Assembly: GCF_019697375.1 (NCBI RefSeq)
Contig: NZ_JAHCDI010000004.1
Location: 3,459,324-3,523,323 of the forward strand
Reading direction: 5' to 3'
DNA from: Micromonospora tarapacensis
Lineage (GTDB): Bacteria; Actinomycetota; Actinomycetes; Mycobacteriales; Micromonosporaceae
DNA: 64,000 bases
The notes below the pieces were generated by a model. The model was given only the letters and a program-made list of their open reading frames with translations. It was not told where the DNA came from and ran no database searches. This document shows positions 21,647 through 30,359 of this stretch, in pieces (the stretch's first letter is position 1; each line of letters starts with the position of its first letter). Made by a program: the position numbers and the translations under genes.

Positions 21647-22798
21647 TCAGGGTTGACGGATCAGGCCGACGATGGTGGCCAGGCGTGCGACGTCGGCCGC
21701 TGCGGGTCCGCGCTGGATGACCTGGGCGAGGAGGGTACGGGCGGCAGGGCGGCTGCGAACCTCGGCGGGGGCGATGCGGTCGGCGTGCAGCAGGGCTTGC
21801 CCAGCCTGGGCGGGGTCACCGGTGTCGAGGTAGGCGCGGGCGGCGTCGATGAGGTGGGCGGCGCGGTGTTCGGGGGGTAGGCGTCCCCAGCCGTCGCTGC
21901 GGACGGTGTGCACGTGGCGGTGGATGGCTTCGGTGGTGTCGCCGAGGTGATGGGCGGCGAGGAAGCGGGCCACCTGGACAGCGGCAGGTCCGAAGCCGGT
22001 GTGGTGCGGGTCGGTGTCGCTGATCTGTTGGTCGGCGAGGGCGACGGCGTGGTCGAGCAGGTCGTGGACGTTGCGGCGGTCACCGCTGCCGGCGGCGGCG
22101 AGTCCGGCTTGGAGGTGCAGGGTTCCGCGTACGGCAGGGTCGTCTGCGGTGTCCGCTGCGCTGAGGGCGGTGGACAGCGCGAGGTGGTGGTGGCCGAGGG
22201 CGCGCAGCGCCTGGGTGACGGCGATCGTGGCGGTGGCGGTGAGGGTGGGACCACCGACGGCGGTGGTGACGGCGCGGTCGGCGGCGAGCCAGGCGAGGTG
22301 GGGGTGGTCGAGTTTGATCAGGACGGCGGCGGTGATCCGGTAGGTGGATACCAGCAGGCTCCGGGTGCCGTGGGTGGCGTCGAGCAGGGCGGGTAGGGCG
22401 TCGAGGAGTTGCGGGTAGCGGGCGTGCTGGTAGGCCATCCAGGCGTACGCGACCTGCCGGCTGGCCTGCTGCGCCGTGACGGTGCGCCGGGGTCGGTCGT
22501 GGTAGCGGGCGAGAGCGGCGCGAACCCCGTCGATGCCGTCGAGGCCGGGTGCGGCTGGTGGGGGTTGGCGTGGGCCGAGGAGCAGATCCGGGTCGAGGCG
22601 CAGCACGTCGGCGATCTCCCGGATGACCGAGTAGCGGTCGAGCCGCCGTACGCCGCGTTCGATCTTGTCGACCCAGCTTTTCGACTTGCCGAGCCGGTCG
22701 GCGAACGCCTGCTGGCTCATCCCCCGGCGGGCCCGCAGTTCGGCGACCCGCCGCCCGATGGGTACGGAGTTGTGGTCACGCCGGTGGGGACGGCTCAT
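21647..22798 (-). CDS. XRE-family transcriptional regulator with TPR-like C-terminal domain
   Basis: 383 aa. ATG at 22798 with GGAGGGGG upstream. A helix-turn-helix lies at about 12-70 (VAELRARRGMSQQAFADRLGKSKSWVDKIERG). It is followed by about 300 residues of Ala-rich helical repeats with TPR-like spacing (ARYPQLLDALPALLDATHGT, LRALGHHHLALSTAL, RAYLDTGDPAQAGQALLHAD). This architecture is common in actinomycete regulators that may sense peptides or metabolites. The start overlaps the stop of the small zinc-ribbon membrane protein gene (ATGA). Confidence 0.9.
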   Translation of the reverse strand: MSRPHRRDHNSVPIGRRVAELRARRGMSQQAFADRLGKSKSWVDKIERGVRRLDRYSVIREIADVLRLDPDLLLGPRQPPPAAPGLDGIDGVRAALARYHDRPRRTVTAQQASRQVAYAWMAYQHARYPQLLDALPALLDATHGTRSLLVSTYRITAAVLIKLDHPHLAWLAADRAVTTAVGGPTLTATATIAVTQALRALGHHHLALSTALSAADTADDPAVRGTLHLQAGLAAAGSGDRRNVHDLLDHAVALADQQISDTDPHHTGFGPAAVQVARFLAAHHLGDTTEAIHRHVHTVRSDGWGRLPPEHRAAHLIDAARAYLDTGDPAQAGQALLHADRIAPAEVRSRPAARTLLAQVIQRGPAAADVARLATIVGLIRQP

Positions 22799-22992
22799 CG
22801 GTCCCCCTCCACCGGCGGCATGGCGTGGGTGGCTGCCCCGCAGCGCGGACACCACCGCGACTTCACCCGAAACGCGAACAGCCCGGCCAGGAACCCCAGC
22901 AGCACTCCACTGAGCACCATCATCACCACCGCGACACCCACGAGCCCGGAGCTTCCGTCGAACCAGAGAGCCGGGACAATACCCACAGCCAT
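22795..22992 (-). CDS. Small membrane protein with C-terminal zinc-ribbon-like motif
   Basis: 65 aa from ATG 22992. A hydrophobic stretch (LVGVAVVMMVLSGVLLGFLAG) forms one transmembrane helix. A basic segment with WCPRCGAATHAM, half of a zinc ribbon, follows. The stop overlaps the XRE regulator start by ATGA, so the two are translationally coupled and may act together at the membrane. No family name is recognised, and the role is unknown. Confidence 0.65.
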   Translation of the reverse strand: MAVGIVPALWFDGSSGLVGVAVVMMVLSGVLLGFLAGLFAFRVKSRWCPRCGAATHAMPPVEGDR

Positions 22993-23168
22993 GGACACAT
23001 CGGATGAAGGTGGCCAGCGGCACGAGCCGCAGCCGCGCCCGTACAACGTAGTGTCAGGGAAGTAGCCTGCATCTCAGATCCCTTCGGGCTTCTGGCAAGC
23101 CCTCACGCCGGAGCGTCTTGGTCGACCCGGGGTGGGGGCCTTCTCCTGTCTCCGCTCGACAAAAGTTA

Positions 23169-23210
23169 GCGCACCAACTCCACGGTTTGAAGAGTTTGGG
23201 CGCACGAACT
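23169..23210 (+). promoter_or_regulatory. Paired GCGCACSAACT direct repeats upstream of GntR gene
   Basis: GCGCACCAACT (23169-23179) and GCGCACGAACT (23200-23210) are 31 bp apart, about three helical turns. They lie in the 310-nt region between the divergent small membrane protein gene and the GntR gene. They are plausible binding sites for the adjacent regulator. Nothing else was recognised in this region. Confidence 0.4.
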
Positions 23211-23302
23211 ATCCTCTCATCGCGATGGTGGCCTCGTTGCTACAGCCCTGGGAGCATGGTCGACTTGACGCGAACACCTGCACCAAGCCGGAAAGGCTGT
23301 CC

Positions 23303-24094
23303 ATGACCAACAAGGAACCGCCGAACTACCAGCGCGTGGTGGACGACCTGCGCTCGCGGATCCTCTCTGGTGAACTGGCTCCGGGCGACAAGCTCCCCAC
23401 CGAGAAGGAGCTACAACAGCGGTGGGGCTACTCCACCACGATCGTCAAGCACGCCCTCACCCTGCTGCGCAGCGAGGGGCTCATCGAGGGTCGACGCGGC
23501 TCCGGCAACTACGTACGCGACCGGAGTCAGCTCGTGCGTCGGTCCCACTCCCGAGACATGCGCAAGCGCCTCGGCAGCACATCGCCATTTGCGCGAGACA
23601 GCGAGGCAGCCGGGAGGCAACCGGGCTGGGAGTCGGAAAGCGAGAAGATCCTCGCGATGCCGCAAATCGCGGAACGACTCGGCATCCGACCTGGCGACAC
23701 GGTGATGCACACCAGGTACCGATACCTCGCGGACGGCAATCCCATCCAGCTTGCCGACTCGTACGAGCCGATCGCCGTCACCGGCGGCACCCAGGTCGAG
23801 TACCCCGAGCAGGGGCCGATCATCGGCGTCGTCGCCCGGATGGACTTCATCGGCGTGACCATCGACCGGTTCATCGAAGAAGTGACCACGCGGCCGGCAA
23901 CGCCTGCGGAGATCACCGCCCTCGACCTCGACCAGCGCGGCGGCCGATGGGTCATCGCGATCGAACGCACCTACTACGCCGGGCCGACCGCAGTCGAGAC
24001 CGCCGACATCGTCTTCCCCGGTGACCGATACCGCCTCGTCTACGAGATACCCGTCGACCCCTGGTCGCCAGACGAGGAGACCGACCTGCCCTGA
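23303..24094 (+). CDS. GntR-family transcriptional regulator with UTRA domain
   Basis: 263 aa. ATG at 23303 with GGAAAGG upstream. The winged helix ([29 protein letters not shown] ... [23 protein letters not shown] in broken form, residues 8-75) is typical of the HutC subfamily. The UTRA effector domain (about 110-250: [35 protein letters not shown]) binds a small ligand. It is divergent from the XRE pair and lies inside an accessory stretch interrupting the otherwise conserved miaB-DUF349 neighbourhood. The regulated genes are not evident. Confidence 0.92.
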   Translation: MTNKEPPNYQRVVDDLRSRILSGELAPGDKLPTEKELQQRWGYSTTIVKHALTLLRSEGLIEGRRGSGNYVRDRSQLVRRSHSRDMRKRLGSTSPFARDSEAAGRQPGWESESEKILAMPQIAERLGIRPGDTVMHTRYRYLADGNPIQLADSYEPIAVTGGTQVEYPEQGPIIGVVARMDFIGVTIDRFIEEVTTRPATPAEITALDLDQRGGRWVIAIERTYYAGPTAVETADIVFPGDRYRLVYEIPVDPWSPDEETDLP

Positions 24095-24236
24095 CACACG
24101 AGGTCGCGGGCCCCGTGGTGACGTGGCGGCCGTGGCGGGTTCGACCACCGCAGCTACCGGCGGATCCAGTCGAGGATGACCGCCTGCCTGCGGGCGGGCG
24201 GGCGGGCGCTCAAGCCTGGGGAAAGCCCGACCTAGC

Positions 24237-25738
24237 TCAGGGCGAGACGGCGCAGCCGGTCGTGGGCTCGGGCGCCGGGGCCGGCGCGCCGATCGTGGGC
24301 AGCCCCAGCAGCACCCCGGGATACGCGGCGAACGTCCCGCCTCGGCCGCGTCGCCGGCCCGGGTGCGGCGGTGCGACAGCGGCGCACCGTCGGCGTTGAG
24401 GTGGTGCGGCGCGGCGTAGGTGATCGTGGTGTGCACGATGTCGCCGGGCCGGATCGCGCCGGCGAGGGAACCGGCGTCGAAGTGCACGAGCCGCCCGTCG
24501 CGGGCCCGACCCGACATCCGGCCGGTCCGCTCGTCCTTGCGGCCCTCGCCGACGGCGACAAGCACCTCGACGGTCTCGCCGACCAGCTTCCGGTTCTCCG
24601 CCCAGGTGATCTCCTCGACGCAGGCGATCAGCCGCTCGTACCGCTCCTGCACGACCTGCTTGGGCAGCTGGCCGTCCATGGTTGCGGCCGGCGTGCCGGG
24701 GCGCTTGGAGTACTGGAAGGTGAAGGCGGAGGAGAACCGGGCCTCGCGGACCACGTCCAGGGTCCGCTCGAAGTCCGCCTCGGTCTCGCCGGGGAAGCCG
24801 ACGATGATGTCGGTGGTGATCGCCGCGTCGGGCATGGCGGCGCGGACCTTGGAGATGATCCCCAGGTACTTCTCGGACCGGTACGACCGGCGCATCGCGC
24901 GCAGCACGTCGTCCGAGCCGGACTGCAACGGCATGTGCAGCGAGGGGCAGACGTTCGGCGTCTCGGCCATCGCCGCGATCACGTCGTCGGTGAAGTCCTT
25001 CGGGTGCGGGCTGGTGAACCGCACCCGCTCCAGCCCGTCGATCTCGCCGCAGGCCCGCAGCAGCTTGCCGAAGGCGTACCGATCGCCGAACTCCACCCCG
25101 TAGGAGTTGACGTTCTGCCCGAGCAGGGTCACCTCCAGCACACCCTCGTCGACCAGGGCGCGCACCTCGCTCAGGATGTCGCCGGGGCGGCGGTCCTTCT
25201 CCTTGCCACGCAGCGCCGGCACGATGCAGAAGGTGCAGGTGTTGTTGCAGCCCACCGAGATCGACACCCAGCCGGCGTAGGTGGACTCCCGGCGGGTCGG
25301 CAGCGTCGAGGGGAAGACGTCGAGGGATTCGAGGATCTCCACCTCGGCGGCGGCGTTGTGCCGGGCGCGCTCCAGCAGCACCGGCAGCGACCCGATGTTG
25401 TGGGTGCCGAAGACCACGTCGACCCAGGGCGCCCGGCGGACGATGTCGCCGCGGTCCTTCTGGGCCAGGCAGCCACCCACCGCGATCTGCATCCCGGGGT
25501 GCCGGTCCTTGACCGGACGCAGCTGACCGAGGTTGCCGTAGAGACGGTTGTCGGCATTTTCCCGGACCGCGCAGGTGTTGAACACCATCACGTCCGGGGT
25601 GTCGTCGGCCCCGCCCGCACGGACGTAGCCGGCCTGCTCCAGCAGGCCGGAGATGCGCTCGGAGTCGTGCACGTTCATCTGGCAGCCGTAGGTGCGCACC
25701 TGGTAGGTGCGCGGGCCGCCCGCCGCTGCGGTAGTCAT
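24237..25738 (-). CDS. miaB: tRNA-2-methylthio-N6-dimethylallyladenosine synthase MiaB (frame broken at 24313-24316)
   Basis: 500 aa after adding one base at the C4 run 24313-24316, which joins ...[14 protein letters not shown] to [20 protein letters not shown] and ends at TGA 24237. Uncorrected, the frame would run more than 800 nt into unrelated sequence. The N-terminal Fe-S cysteines are in [19 protein letters not shown] and GGCLAQ. The radical SAM motif is [13 protein letters not shown] domain follows ([20 protein letters not shown]). It methylthiolates i6A37 made by MiaA. Only the C-terminal tail is affected by the break, so activity may survive either way. Confidence 0.93.
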
Positions 25739-25791
25739 GACGTGCACAGCGTAGCCGGGTCCGAGGAATCGGACGCAAACGAGGAGAAGCC

Positions 25792-26028
25792 ATGTGCCGC
25801 AGCATCAAGACCCTGCGTGAGCCGTACACCCCCGAGGTCACCGACGCGGACGTGCGGGCCGCGGCGTTGCAGTACGTCCGGAAGATCTCCGGTTTCCGGG
25901 CACCGGCGGCCCACAACGCCGAGGCGTTCGACGCGGCGGTGGCCACGATCGCCGCTGCCACCCGCACCCTGCTCGACGAGCTGGTGGTGCGCGGCGGCAG
26001 CCGACCCGCCGCCCCGGCCGGCAACTGA
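25792..26028 (+). CDS. DUF2277 domain-containing protein
   Basis: 78 aa. ATG at 25792 with GAGGAG upstream. [21 protein letters not shown] and [16 protein letters not shown] are the conserved DUF2277 core. The conserved N-terminal Cys-Arg pair is suggestive of a functional site, but none is known. It is divergent from miaB with a 53-nt gap. Confidence 0.9.
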   Translation: MCRSIKTLREPYTPEVTDADVRAAALQYVRKISGFRAPAAHNAEAFDAAVATIAAATRTLLDELVVRGGSRPAAPAGN

Positions 26029-26031
26029 GGC

Positions 26032-26511
26032 TCAGGCCGCGGCCAGGGCCGGGTTCACCGAGTCGGGCGTCCAGCGCGAGCGGTGGCAGCGCGACCAGCC
26101 CCGGCAGCGGGAATCCGCCTCGGTGCACAGGCGCCGCTCGCTCAGCACCTCACCGTCGTCGGTCTCCCGCACGTCGAAGTGGACCGGGCGGATGCTGCCG
26201 TCGGGGGCGACCAGCAGGTGCCGGGTGTCGTCGAGGGTGTCGTCGCGCAGCAGGCAGCTGCGGTCGAGCAGCCGGGCCAACGCCGCGATGCTGGGCAGCT
26301 CGGGCAGACCCTCCGGCACGCCGTAGCAGTCGACGATCGTGGCGAACTCGCCCGGTGCCTGCCAGACGTCGCAAACCACCGCGTACGTCGGCAGCCGGAC
26401 CGGGTCCGCCACCGCCAGGGGCATCACCACCCGACCGAGCGCGTCGGCCAGCGCCGGATAGACCTCCACCGGTCGCACCTGGTCGATTCTCCAGTTCCAC
26501 AGCTCGGTCAT
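26032..26511 (-). CDS. Conserved hypothetical protein
   Basis: 159 aa. ATG at 26511 with GAGGAGG upstream. Begins MTELWNWRIDQVRPVEVYPALADALG. A compact alpha/beta protein with no recognised domain. The C-terminus is basic and Cys-containing (CTEADSRCRGWSRCHRSRW). Its stop is 3 nt from the convergent DUF2277 stop. A GTTAC-N6-GTGAC direct repeat lies about 90 nt upstream, the same element as before gluA. Confidence 0.65.
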   Translation of the reverse strand: MTELWNWRIDQVRPVEVYPALADALGRVVMPLAVADPVRLPTYAVVCDVWQAPGEFATIVDCYGVPEGLPELPSIAALARLLDRSCLLRDDTLDDTRHLLVAPDGSIRPVHFDVRETDDGEVLSERRLCTEADSRCRGWSRCHRSRWTPDSVNPALAAA

Positions 26512-26599
26512 GCCGCCTCCTCGCTGTGCTCGTCCCACCGGCCTCCGGATCGGGCCTTACTGACGATGGTGGGGGGCATTTGCCCCCAGGAAGGGGCAA

Positions 26600-26618
26600 G
26601 TTACCGGTCTGTGACCAT
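26600..26618. promoter_or_regulatory. GTTAC-N6-GTGAC direct repeat (GlnR/MtrA-like), copy 1
   Basis: GTTACCGGTCTGTGACCAT is identical at 17 of 19 positions to the element at 27820-27838. The 11-bp periodic GTNAC repeat fits sites of the OmpR-type regulators GlnR and MtrA. It lies in the gap between the hypothetical gene (26511) and selD, next to a GGGGGCA-TT-TGCCCCC palindrome (26572-26587). Confidence 0.45.
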
Positions 26619-26749
26619 TCTGGGCAAAATTTCCCTGAGCCTCATCGCTCCGAGTAGCGGGAAGATGACAGTTTATCGGGTATGGTGCGCGTGCCGTACC
26701 GCGGCTCGCCGCGCGGTTCGGCCCGTTCCGGCGCCGCGAGCGGTTCCCG

Positions 26750-27739
26750 TCAGCGCAGCACGATCCGGTGCTCACCCCGGGGCAACAGCTCACCGATCAC
26801 CGGGGCGCCCGGCATCTCGCCGGCCACCAGCAACCCCCCGGAGGTCTGCGCGTCGGCCAGCAGCAGCCGGTCCGCCTCGCCGGCCGCGCCGAAGTCGGTC
26901 CACGGGGTCACCCACTCCAGGTTGCGGCGGGAACCACCGCTGACGTACCCGTCACGGACCGCCTCCCGGGCGCCCGCCAGGTACGGCACCCGGGCGACGT
27001 CGATCGCCACGGTCAACCCGCTGGCCCGGGCCAGTTTCGAGGCGTGGCCCAGCAGGCCGAAGCCGGTCACGTCGGTGCCGCAACGCACCCCCGCCGCCAC
27101 CGCCGCCCGCGCGGCGTCCCGGTTCAGCGTGGTCATCGCCGTCACCGCCTGCGGAAAGCTCTCACCGGTGTTCTTGTGCCGGGTGTTGAGCACCCCGACC
27201 CCGAGCGGCTTGGTCAGCGACAGCGGCAGCCCGGCCCGCCCGGCGTCGAGCGTGATCAGCTCGTCCGGCCGGACCAGCCCGGTCACGGCCAGGCCGTACT
27301 TCGGGCCGTCGTCGTCGACACTGTGCCCGCCGGCCAGGTGGCAACCGGCGGCACGGGCCACGTCCAGGCCGCCGCGCAGCACCTCCCGGGCAAGCTCCAG
27401 CGGCAGTGTCTCCCGGGGCCAGCAGAGCAGGTTGAGCGCGACCAGCGGGCTACCGCCCATCGCGTACACATCGGACAGGGCGTTGGTGGCGGCGATCCGC
27501 CCCCAGTCGTACGCGTCGTCCACCACCGGGGTGAAGAAGTCCGCAGTGGCCACCACGCCGGTGCGCTCGTCCAGCCGGACCACCGCCGCGTCGTCGCCGT
27601 GGTCGAGCCCGACCAGCAGGTCGGCGACGCCGCCGGCGGGCCCGAGCCCGGCCACCATCGCCTCCAGCTCGCCCGGCGGAATCTTGCAGGCACAGCCGCC
27701 ACCGCGGGCGTACCGGGTCAGCCGCACCGGCTCGGTCAT
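26750..27739 (-). CDS. selD: Selenide, water dikinase (Cys form)
   Basis: 329 aa. ATG at 27739. The N-terminal active-site motif is GGGCACKIPPGELE, with Cys where some homologues have Sec. Family blocks are DDAAVVRLDERTGVVATADFF, NALSDVYAMGGSPLVALNLL and GGHSVDDDGPKYGLAVTG. It makes selenophosphate from selenide and ATP. No selA, selB, tRNA-Sec or selenouridine synthase gene is visible in the window, so its partner pathway must lie elsewhere. Confidence 0.94.
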   Translation of the reverse strand: MTEPVRLTRYARGGGCACKIPPGELEAMVAGLGPAGGVADLLVGLDHGDDAAVVRLDERTGVVATADFFTPVVDDAYDWGRIAATNALSDVYAMGGSPLVALNLLCWPRETLPLELAREVLRGGLDVARAAGCHLAGGHSVDDDGPKYGLAVTGLVRPDELITLDAGRAGLPLSLTKPLGVGVLNTRHKNTGESFPQAVTAMTTLNRDAARAAVAAGVRCGTDVTGFGLLGHASKLARASGLTVAIDVARVPYLAGAREAVRDGYVSGGSRRNLEWVTPWTDFGAAGEADRLLLADAQTSGGLLVAGEMPGAPVIGELLPRGEHRIVLR

Positions 27740-27819
27740 CCCCTCATGATCGCCGTCACCCCGTCCCGGCGCCACCCGCCGCGGGCAATTTCGGACTCCC
27801 GGCCCCGATCCGCCACGGT

Positions 27820-27838
27820 GTTACCGCTCCGTGACCAT
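27820..27838 (+). promoter_or_regulatory. GTTAC-N6-GTGAC direct repeat upstream of gluA, copy 2
   Basis: GTTACCGCTCCGTGACCAT lies 84 nt before the gluA start and between divergent selD and gluA. GlnR, the actinobacterial nitrogen regulator, binds GTNAC-N6 half-site arrays, so nitrogen control of glutamate uptake is plausible. MtrA has a similar site. Confidence 0.5.
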
Positions 27839-27921
27839 CTGAGTTGTGTTCCGCCACGTCGCCCCGCCTACAGTGGCCGCTACCGGGGGTCGACCGACCC
27901 CCGAGGACGACGAGGGGGACG

Positions 27922-28677
27922 GTGGACGACGTGACGACGGGCGAACCGCTCATCGTGCTGGACTCGGTCAACAAGTGGTTCGGGCCGCTGCACGTGCTGG
28001 ACGACGTCTCACTGTCGGTGGGTCGGGGCGAGGTGGTCGTGGTGATCGGCCCGTCCGGTTCCGGCAAGTCGACCCTGTGTCGCGCGATCAACCGGCTCGA
28101 GCCGATCAACTCCGGCACCATCACCTTCGACGGGCAGGCGCTGCCGGCCGAGGGTAAGGCCCTGGCCAGGCTGCGCAGCGAGGTCGGCATGGTGTTCCAG
28201 TCGTTCAACCTCTTCGCGCACAAGACGATCCTGGAGAACGTCAGCCTCGGCCCGATCAAGGTGCGCCGGGAGAAGTCGGCGGCGGCCCGCGAACGGGGCC
28301 TCGCCCTGCTCGACCGGGTCGGCATCGCCAACCAGGCCGACAAGTTCCCGGCCCAGCTCTCCGGCGGTCAGCAGCAGCGTGCCGCGATCGCCCGAGCGCT
28401 GGCCATGCAGCCCAAGGCGATGCTCTTCGACGAGCCCACCAGCGCGCTGGACCCGGAGATGGTCGGCGAGGTGCTGGACGTGATGACCTCGCTGGCCCGC
28501 GACGGCATGACCATGGTCGTGGTCACCCACGAGATGGGCTTCGCCCGGCACGCCGCCAACCGGGTCATCTTCATGGCCGACGGCAAGCTCGTCGAGGATG
28601 CCGCCCCGGCGGAGTTCTTCGCGAACCCGCGCAGCGAGCGCGCCAAGGACTTCCTTTCCAAGATCCTCACGCACTAG
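27922..28677 (+). CDS. gluA: Glutamate/amino-acid ABC transporter ATP-binding protein
   Basis: 251 aa. GTG 27922 follows GAGGGGG; an alternative in-frame GTG is at 27931. Walker [11 protein letters not shown]-loop [12 protein letters not shown], signature [16 protein letters not shown], Walker [12 protein letters not shown] and H-loop VVTHEMG are complete, of the polar amino-acid uptake subfamily. It powers the GluC/GluD permease. First gene of gluABCD, with a GlnR/MtrA-like repeat upstream. Confidence 0.94.
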   Translation: MDDVTTGEPLIVLDSVNKWFGPLHVLDDVSLSVGRGEVVVVIGPSGSGKSTLCRAINRLEPINSGTITFDGQALPAEGKALARLRSEVGMVFQSFNLFAHKTILENVSLGPIKVRREKSAAARERGLALLDRVGIANQADKFPAQLSGGQQQRAAIARALAMQPKAMLFDEPTSALDPEMVGEVLDVMTSLARDGMTMVVVTHEMGFARHAANRVIFMADGKLVEDAAPAEFFANPRSERAKDFLSKILTH

Positions 28678-28736
28678 GCATCCGTAGCGGAGCGCGCCGT
28701 GACCCGGCAGGCTCCAGTCGAAGAAGGAGAACAGGT

Positions 28737-29603
28737 ATGCGAATGAAGCGCATGGCGGCGGTCGCCGCGGTTGCCGGCCTCGCGGTCGCGATGGCCGCTT
28801 GTGGCGGGGACAGCGACGAGGGCGGCTCCGGCACGGGCGCCAGCGGCATCGTGGGCAAGGCCGAGAGCCAGAACAAGCTGGTCATCGGCGTCAAGGCCGA
28901 CCAGCCGGGCCTGGGCCTGCAGACCGGTAGCCAGTACGAGGGCTTCGACATCGAGATCGCGAAGATCATCGCGAAGGGTCTCGGCGTCGAGGAGAGCGGC
29001 ATCGAGTGGAAGACCACCGTGTCGGCCAACCGGGAGCCCTTCATCGAGCAGGGCACCGTCGACCTCGTGGTGGCCACCTACACCATCAACGACGAGCGCA
29101 AGCAGAAGGTCAACTTCGCCGGACCGTACTACGTCGCCGGCCAGGACCTGCTTGTCAAGTCGGACTCCACGCTCACCGGCCCGGACCAGCTGGCGGGTAA
29201 GACGGTCTGCTCGGTGACCGGCTCGACGCCGGCCAAGCGGATCACCGAGAACTACCCGGACGCCAAGCTGCAGCAGTTCGACGCGTACTCGAAGTGCCTG
29301 CCGCTGCTGGAGAACGGCCAGGTCGACGCGGTGACCACCGACGACATCATCCTCGCCGGCTACGCCGCGCAGGACCAGTACGCCGGCAAGTTCAAGGTGG
29401 TCGGCAGCACCTTCTCCGACGAGCCGTACGGCATCGGCCTGAAGAAGGACGACACCACCGGCTGCGAGAAGGTCAACGAGATCCTCACGGCCGCCGCCGA
29501 GGACGGCAGCTACAAGGCCGCCTGGGACGCCACCCTGGGCAAGAGCGGCACCGCCGCGCCCGAGCTGGACACCACCAAGCTGACCCACTGCGGCGCTGTC
29601 TGA
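28737..29603 (+). CDS. gluB: Glutamate ABC transporter substrate-binding lipoprotein
   Basis: 288 aa. ATG with AAGGAG upstream. A lipoprotein signal peptide ends VAMAAC, with lipidated Cys22 followed by a Gly/Ser/Asp tether. The type II periplasmic-binding fold (about 45-288) has family-3 signatures GFDIEIAKIIAKGLG and TVDLVVATYTINDERKQKVNF. It delivers substrate, probably glutamate, to the GluC/GluD channel at the membrane surface. The hairpin after its stop likely keeps its mRNA more abundant than the permease mRNA. Confidence 0.94.
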   Translation: MRMKRMAAVAAVAGLAVAMAACGGDSDEGGSGTGASGIVGKAESQNKLVIGVKADQPGLGLQTGSQYEGFDIEIAKIIAKGLGVEESGIEWKTTVSANREPFIEQGTVDLVVATYTINDERKQKVNFAGPYYVAGQDLLVKSDSTLTGPDQLAGKTVCSVTGSTPAKRITENYPDAKLQQFDAYSKCLPLLENGQVDAVTTDDIILAGYAAQDQYAGKFKVVGSTFSDEPYGIGLKKDDTTGCEKVNEILTAAAEDGSYKAAWDATLGKSGTAAPELDTTKLTHCGAV

Positions 29604-29609
29604 CCGGTA

Positions 29610-29644
29610 CCGGAGCCGGCACCCCGTGCGGGTGCCGGCTCCGG
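29610..29644 (+). terminator. Intercistronic hairpin between gluB and gluC
   Basis: A perfect 15-bp stem (arms 29610-29624 and 29630-29644, CCGGAGCCGGCACCC and its complement) with a 5-nt loop starts 6 nt after the gluB stop. It probably acts as a partial terminator or 3' stabiliser, as is common after binding-protein genes. Confidence 0.75.
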
Positions 29645-29684
29645 CCTGTCACCGGCCGTCATCACGTGCCCCGGGAGCCGAAGC

Positions 29685-30359
29685 ATGGACGTATTCACCG
29701 ATCCGGAGAACTTCGACGCGTTCGTGTCGGGCTTCGTCTGGATCCTCAAGCTGACCGGCGCGTCCGCGGTCTGCGCGCTGGTGCTCGGCGTGCTGCTGGC
29801 CGCGATGCGGGTCTCCCCCGTACCCGTGCTGCGCGGCTTCGGCGCGGCCTGGGTCAACATCTTCCGCAACACCCCGCTGACCCTTGTCGTCTTCTTCTGC
29901 TACTTCGGGCTGTACGCCACCCTCGGGCTGAGCCTGTCGCAGGAGCTCGACGTCAACATCTACTGGCTCGGTGTGATCGGCCTGTCGACCTACACCGCCG
30001 CCTTCGTCTGCGAGGCGGTGCGCTCCGGCATCAACACCGTGCCGACCGGCCAGGCCGAGGCGGCCCGGGCGATCGGGCTGTCGTTCGCGCAGACGCTGCG
30101 GATCGTGGTGCTGCCGCAGGCCGCCCGCTCGGTGATCGCGCCGCTCGGCAGCATCCTGATCGCGCTCTGCAAGAACGCCACAATCGTCGGCACCATCGGG
30201 CTCATCGAGGCCTCCAGCGTCATGAAGGACCTGCTCAACAGCTACGGTAACGCCGTCATTGTGATCTTCCTGGTCTTCGCCGGCACGTTCGCCGCGCTCC
30301 TGATCCCCACCGGCTACTTCTTCGGCTGGCTGGCCAACCGTCTGGCGGTGAAGCGCTGA
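29685..30359 (+). CDS. gluC: Glutamate ABC transporter permease
   Basis: 224 aa integral membrane protein with about five helices. The HisM/GlnP family signature is FRNTPLTLVVFFCYFGLY near the N-terminus. The cytoplasmic EAA loop that docks on the ATPase is AARAIGLSFAQTLRIVVLPQAAR. Its TGA overlaps the gluD ATG (ATGA at 30357-30361), so the two permeases are co-translated and should form a heterodimeric channel. Confidence 0.94.
   Translation: MDVFTDPENFDAFVSGFVWILKLTGASAVCALVLGVLLAAMRVSPVPVLRGFGAAWVNIFRNTPLTLVVFFCYFGLYATLGLSLSQELDVNIYWLGVIGLSTYTAAFVCEAVRSGINTVPTGQAEAARAIGLSFAQTLRIVVLPQAARSVIAPLGSILIALCKNATIVGTIGLIEASSVMKDLLNSYGNAVIVIFLVFAGTFAALLIPTGYFFGWLANRLAVKR

Noticed and set aside
24120-24160. 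GGGTTCGACCACC as a tRNA T-arm
   Set aside because: No acceptor, D or anticodon stems can be folded around it.
24170-24215. (GGGC)4 run and poorly defined hairpin after the GntR gene as a regulatory repeat
   Set aside because: Short simple repeat in GC-rich DNA with no supporting context.
24115-26326. Open frames antisense to miaB
   Set aside because: No domain, ribosome site or family-like sequence; miaB is unambiguous on the other strand.
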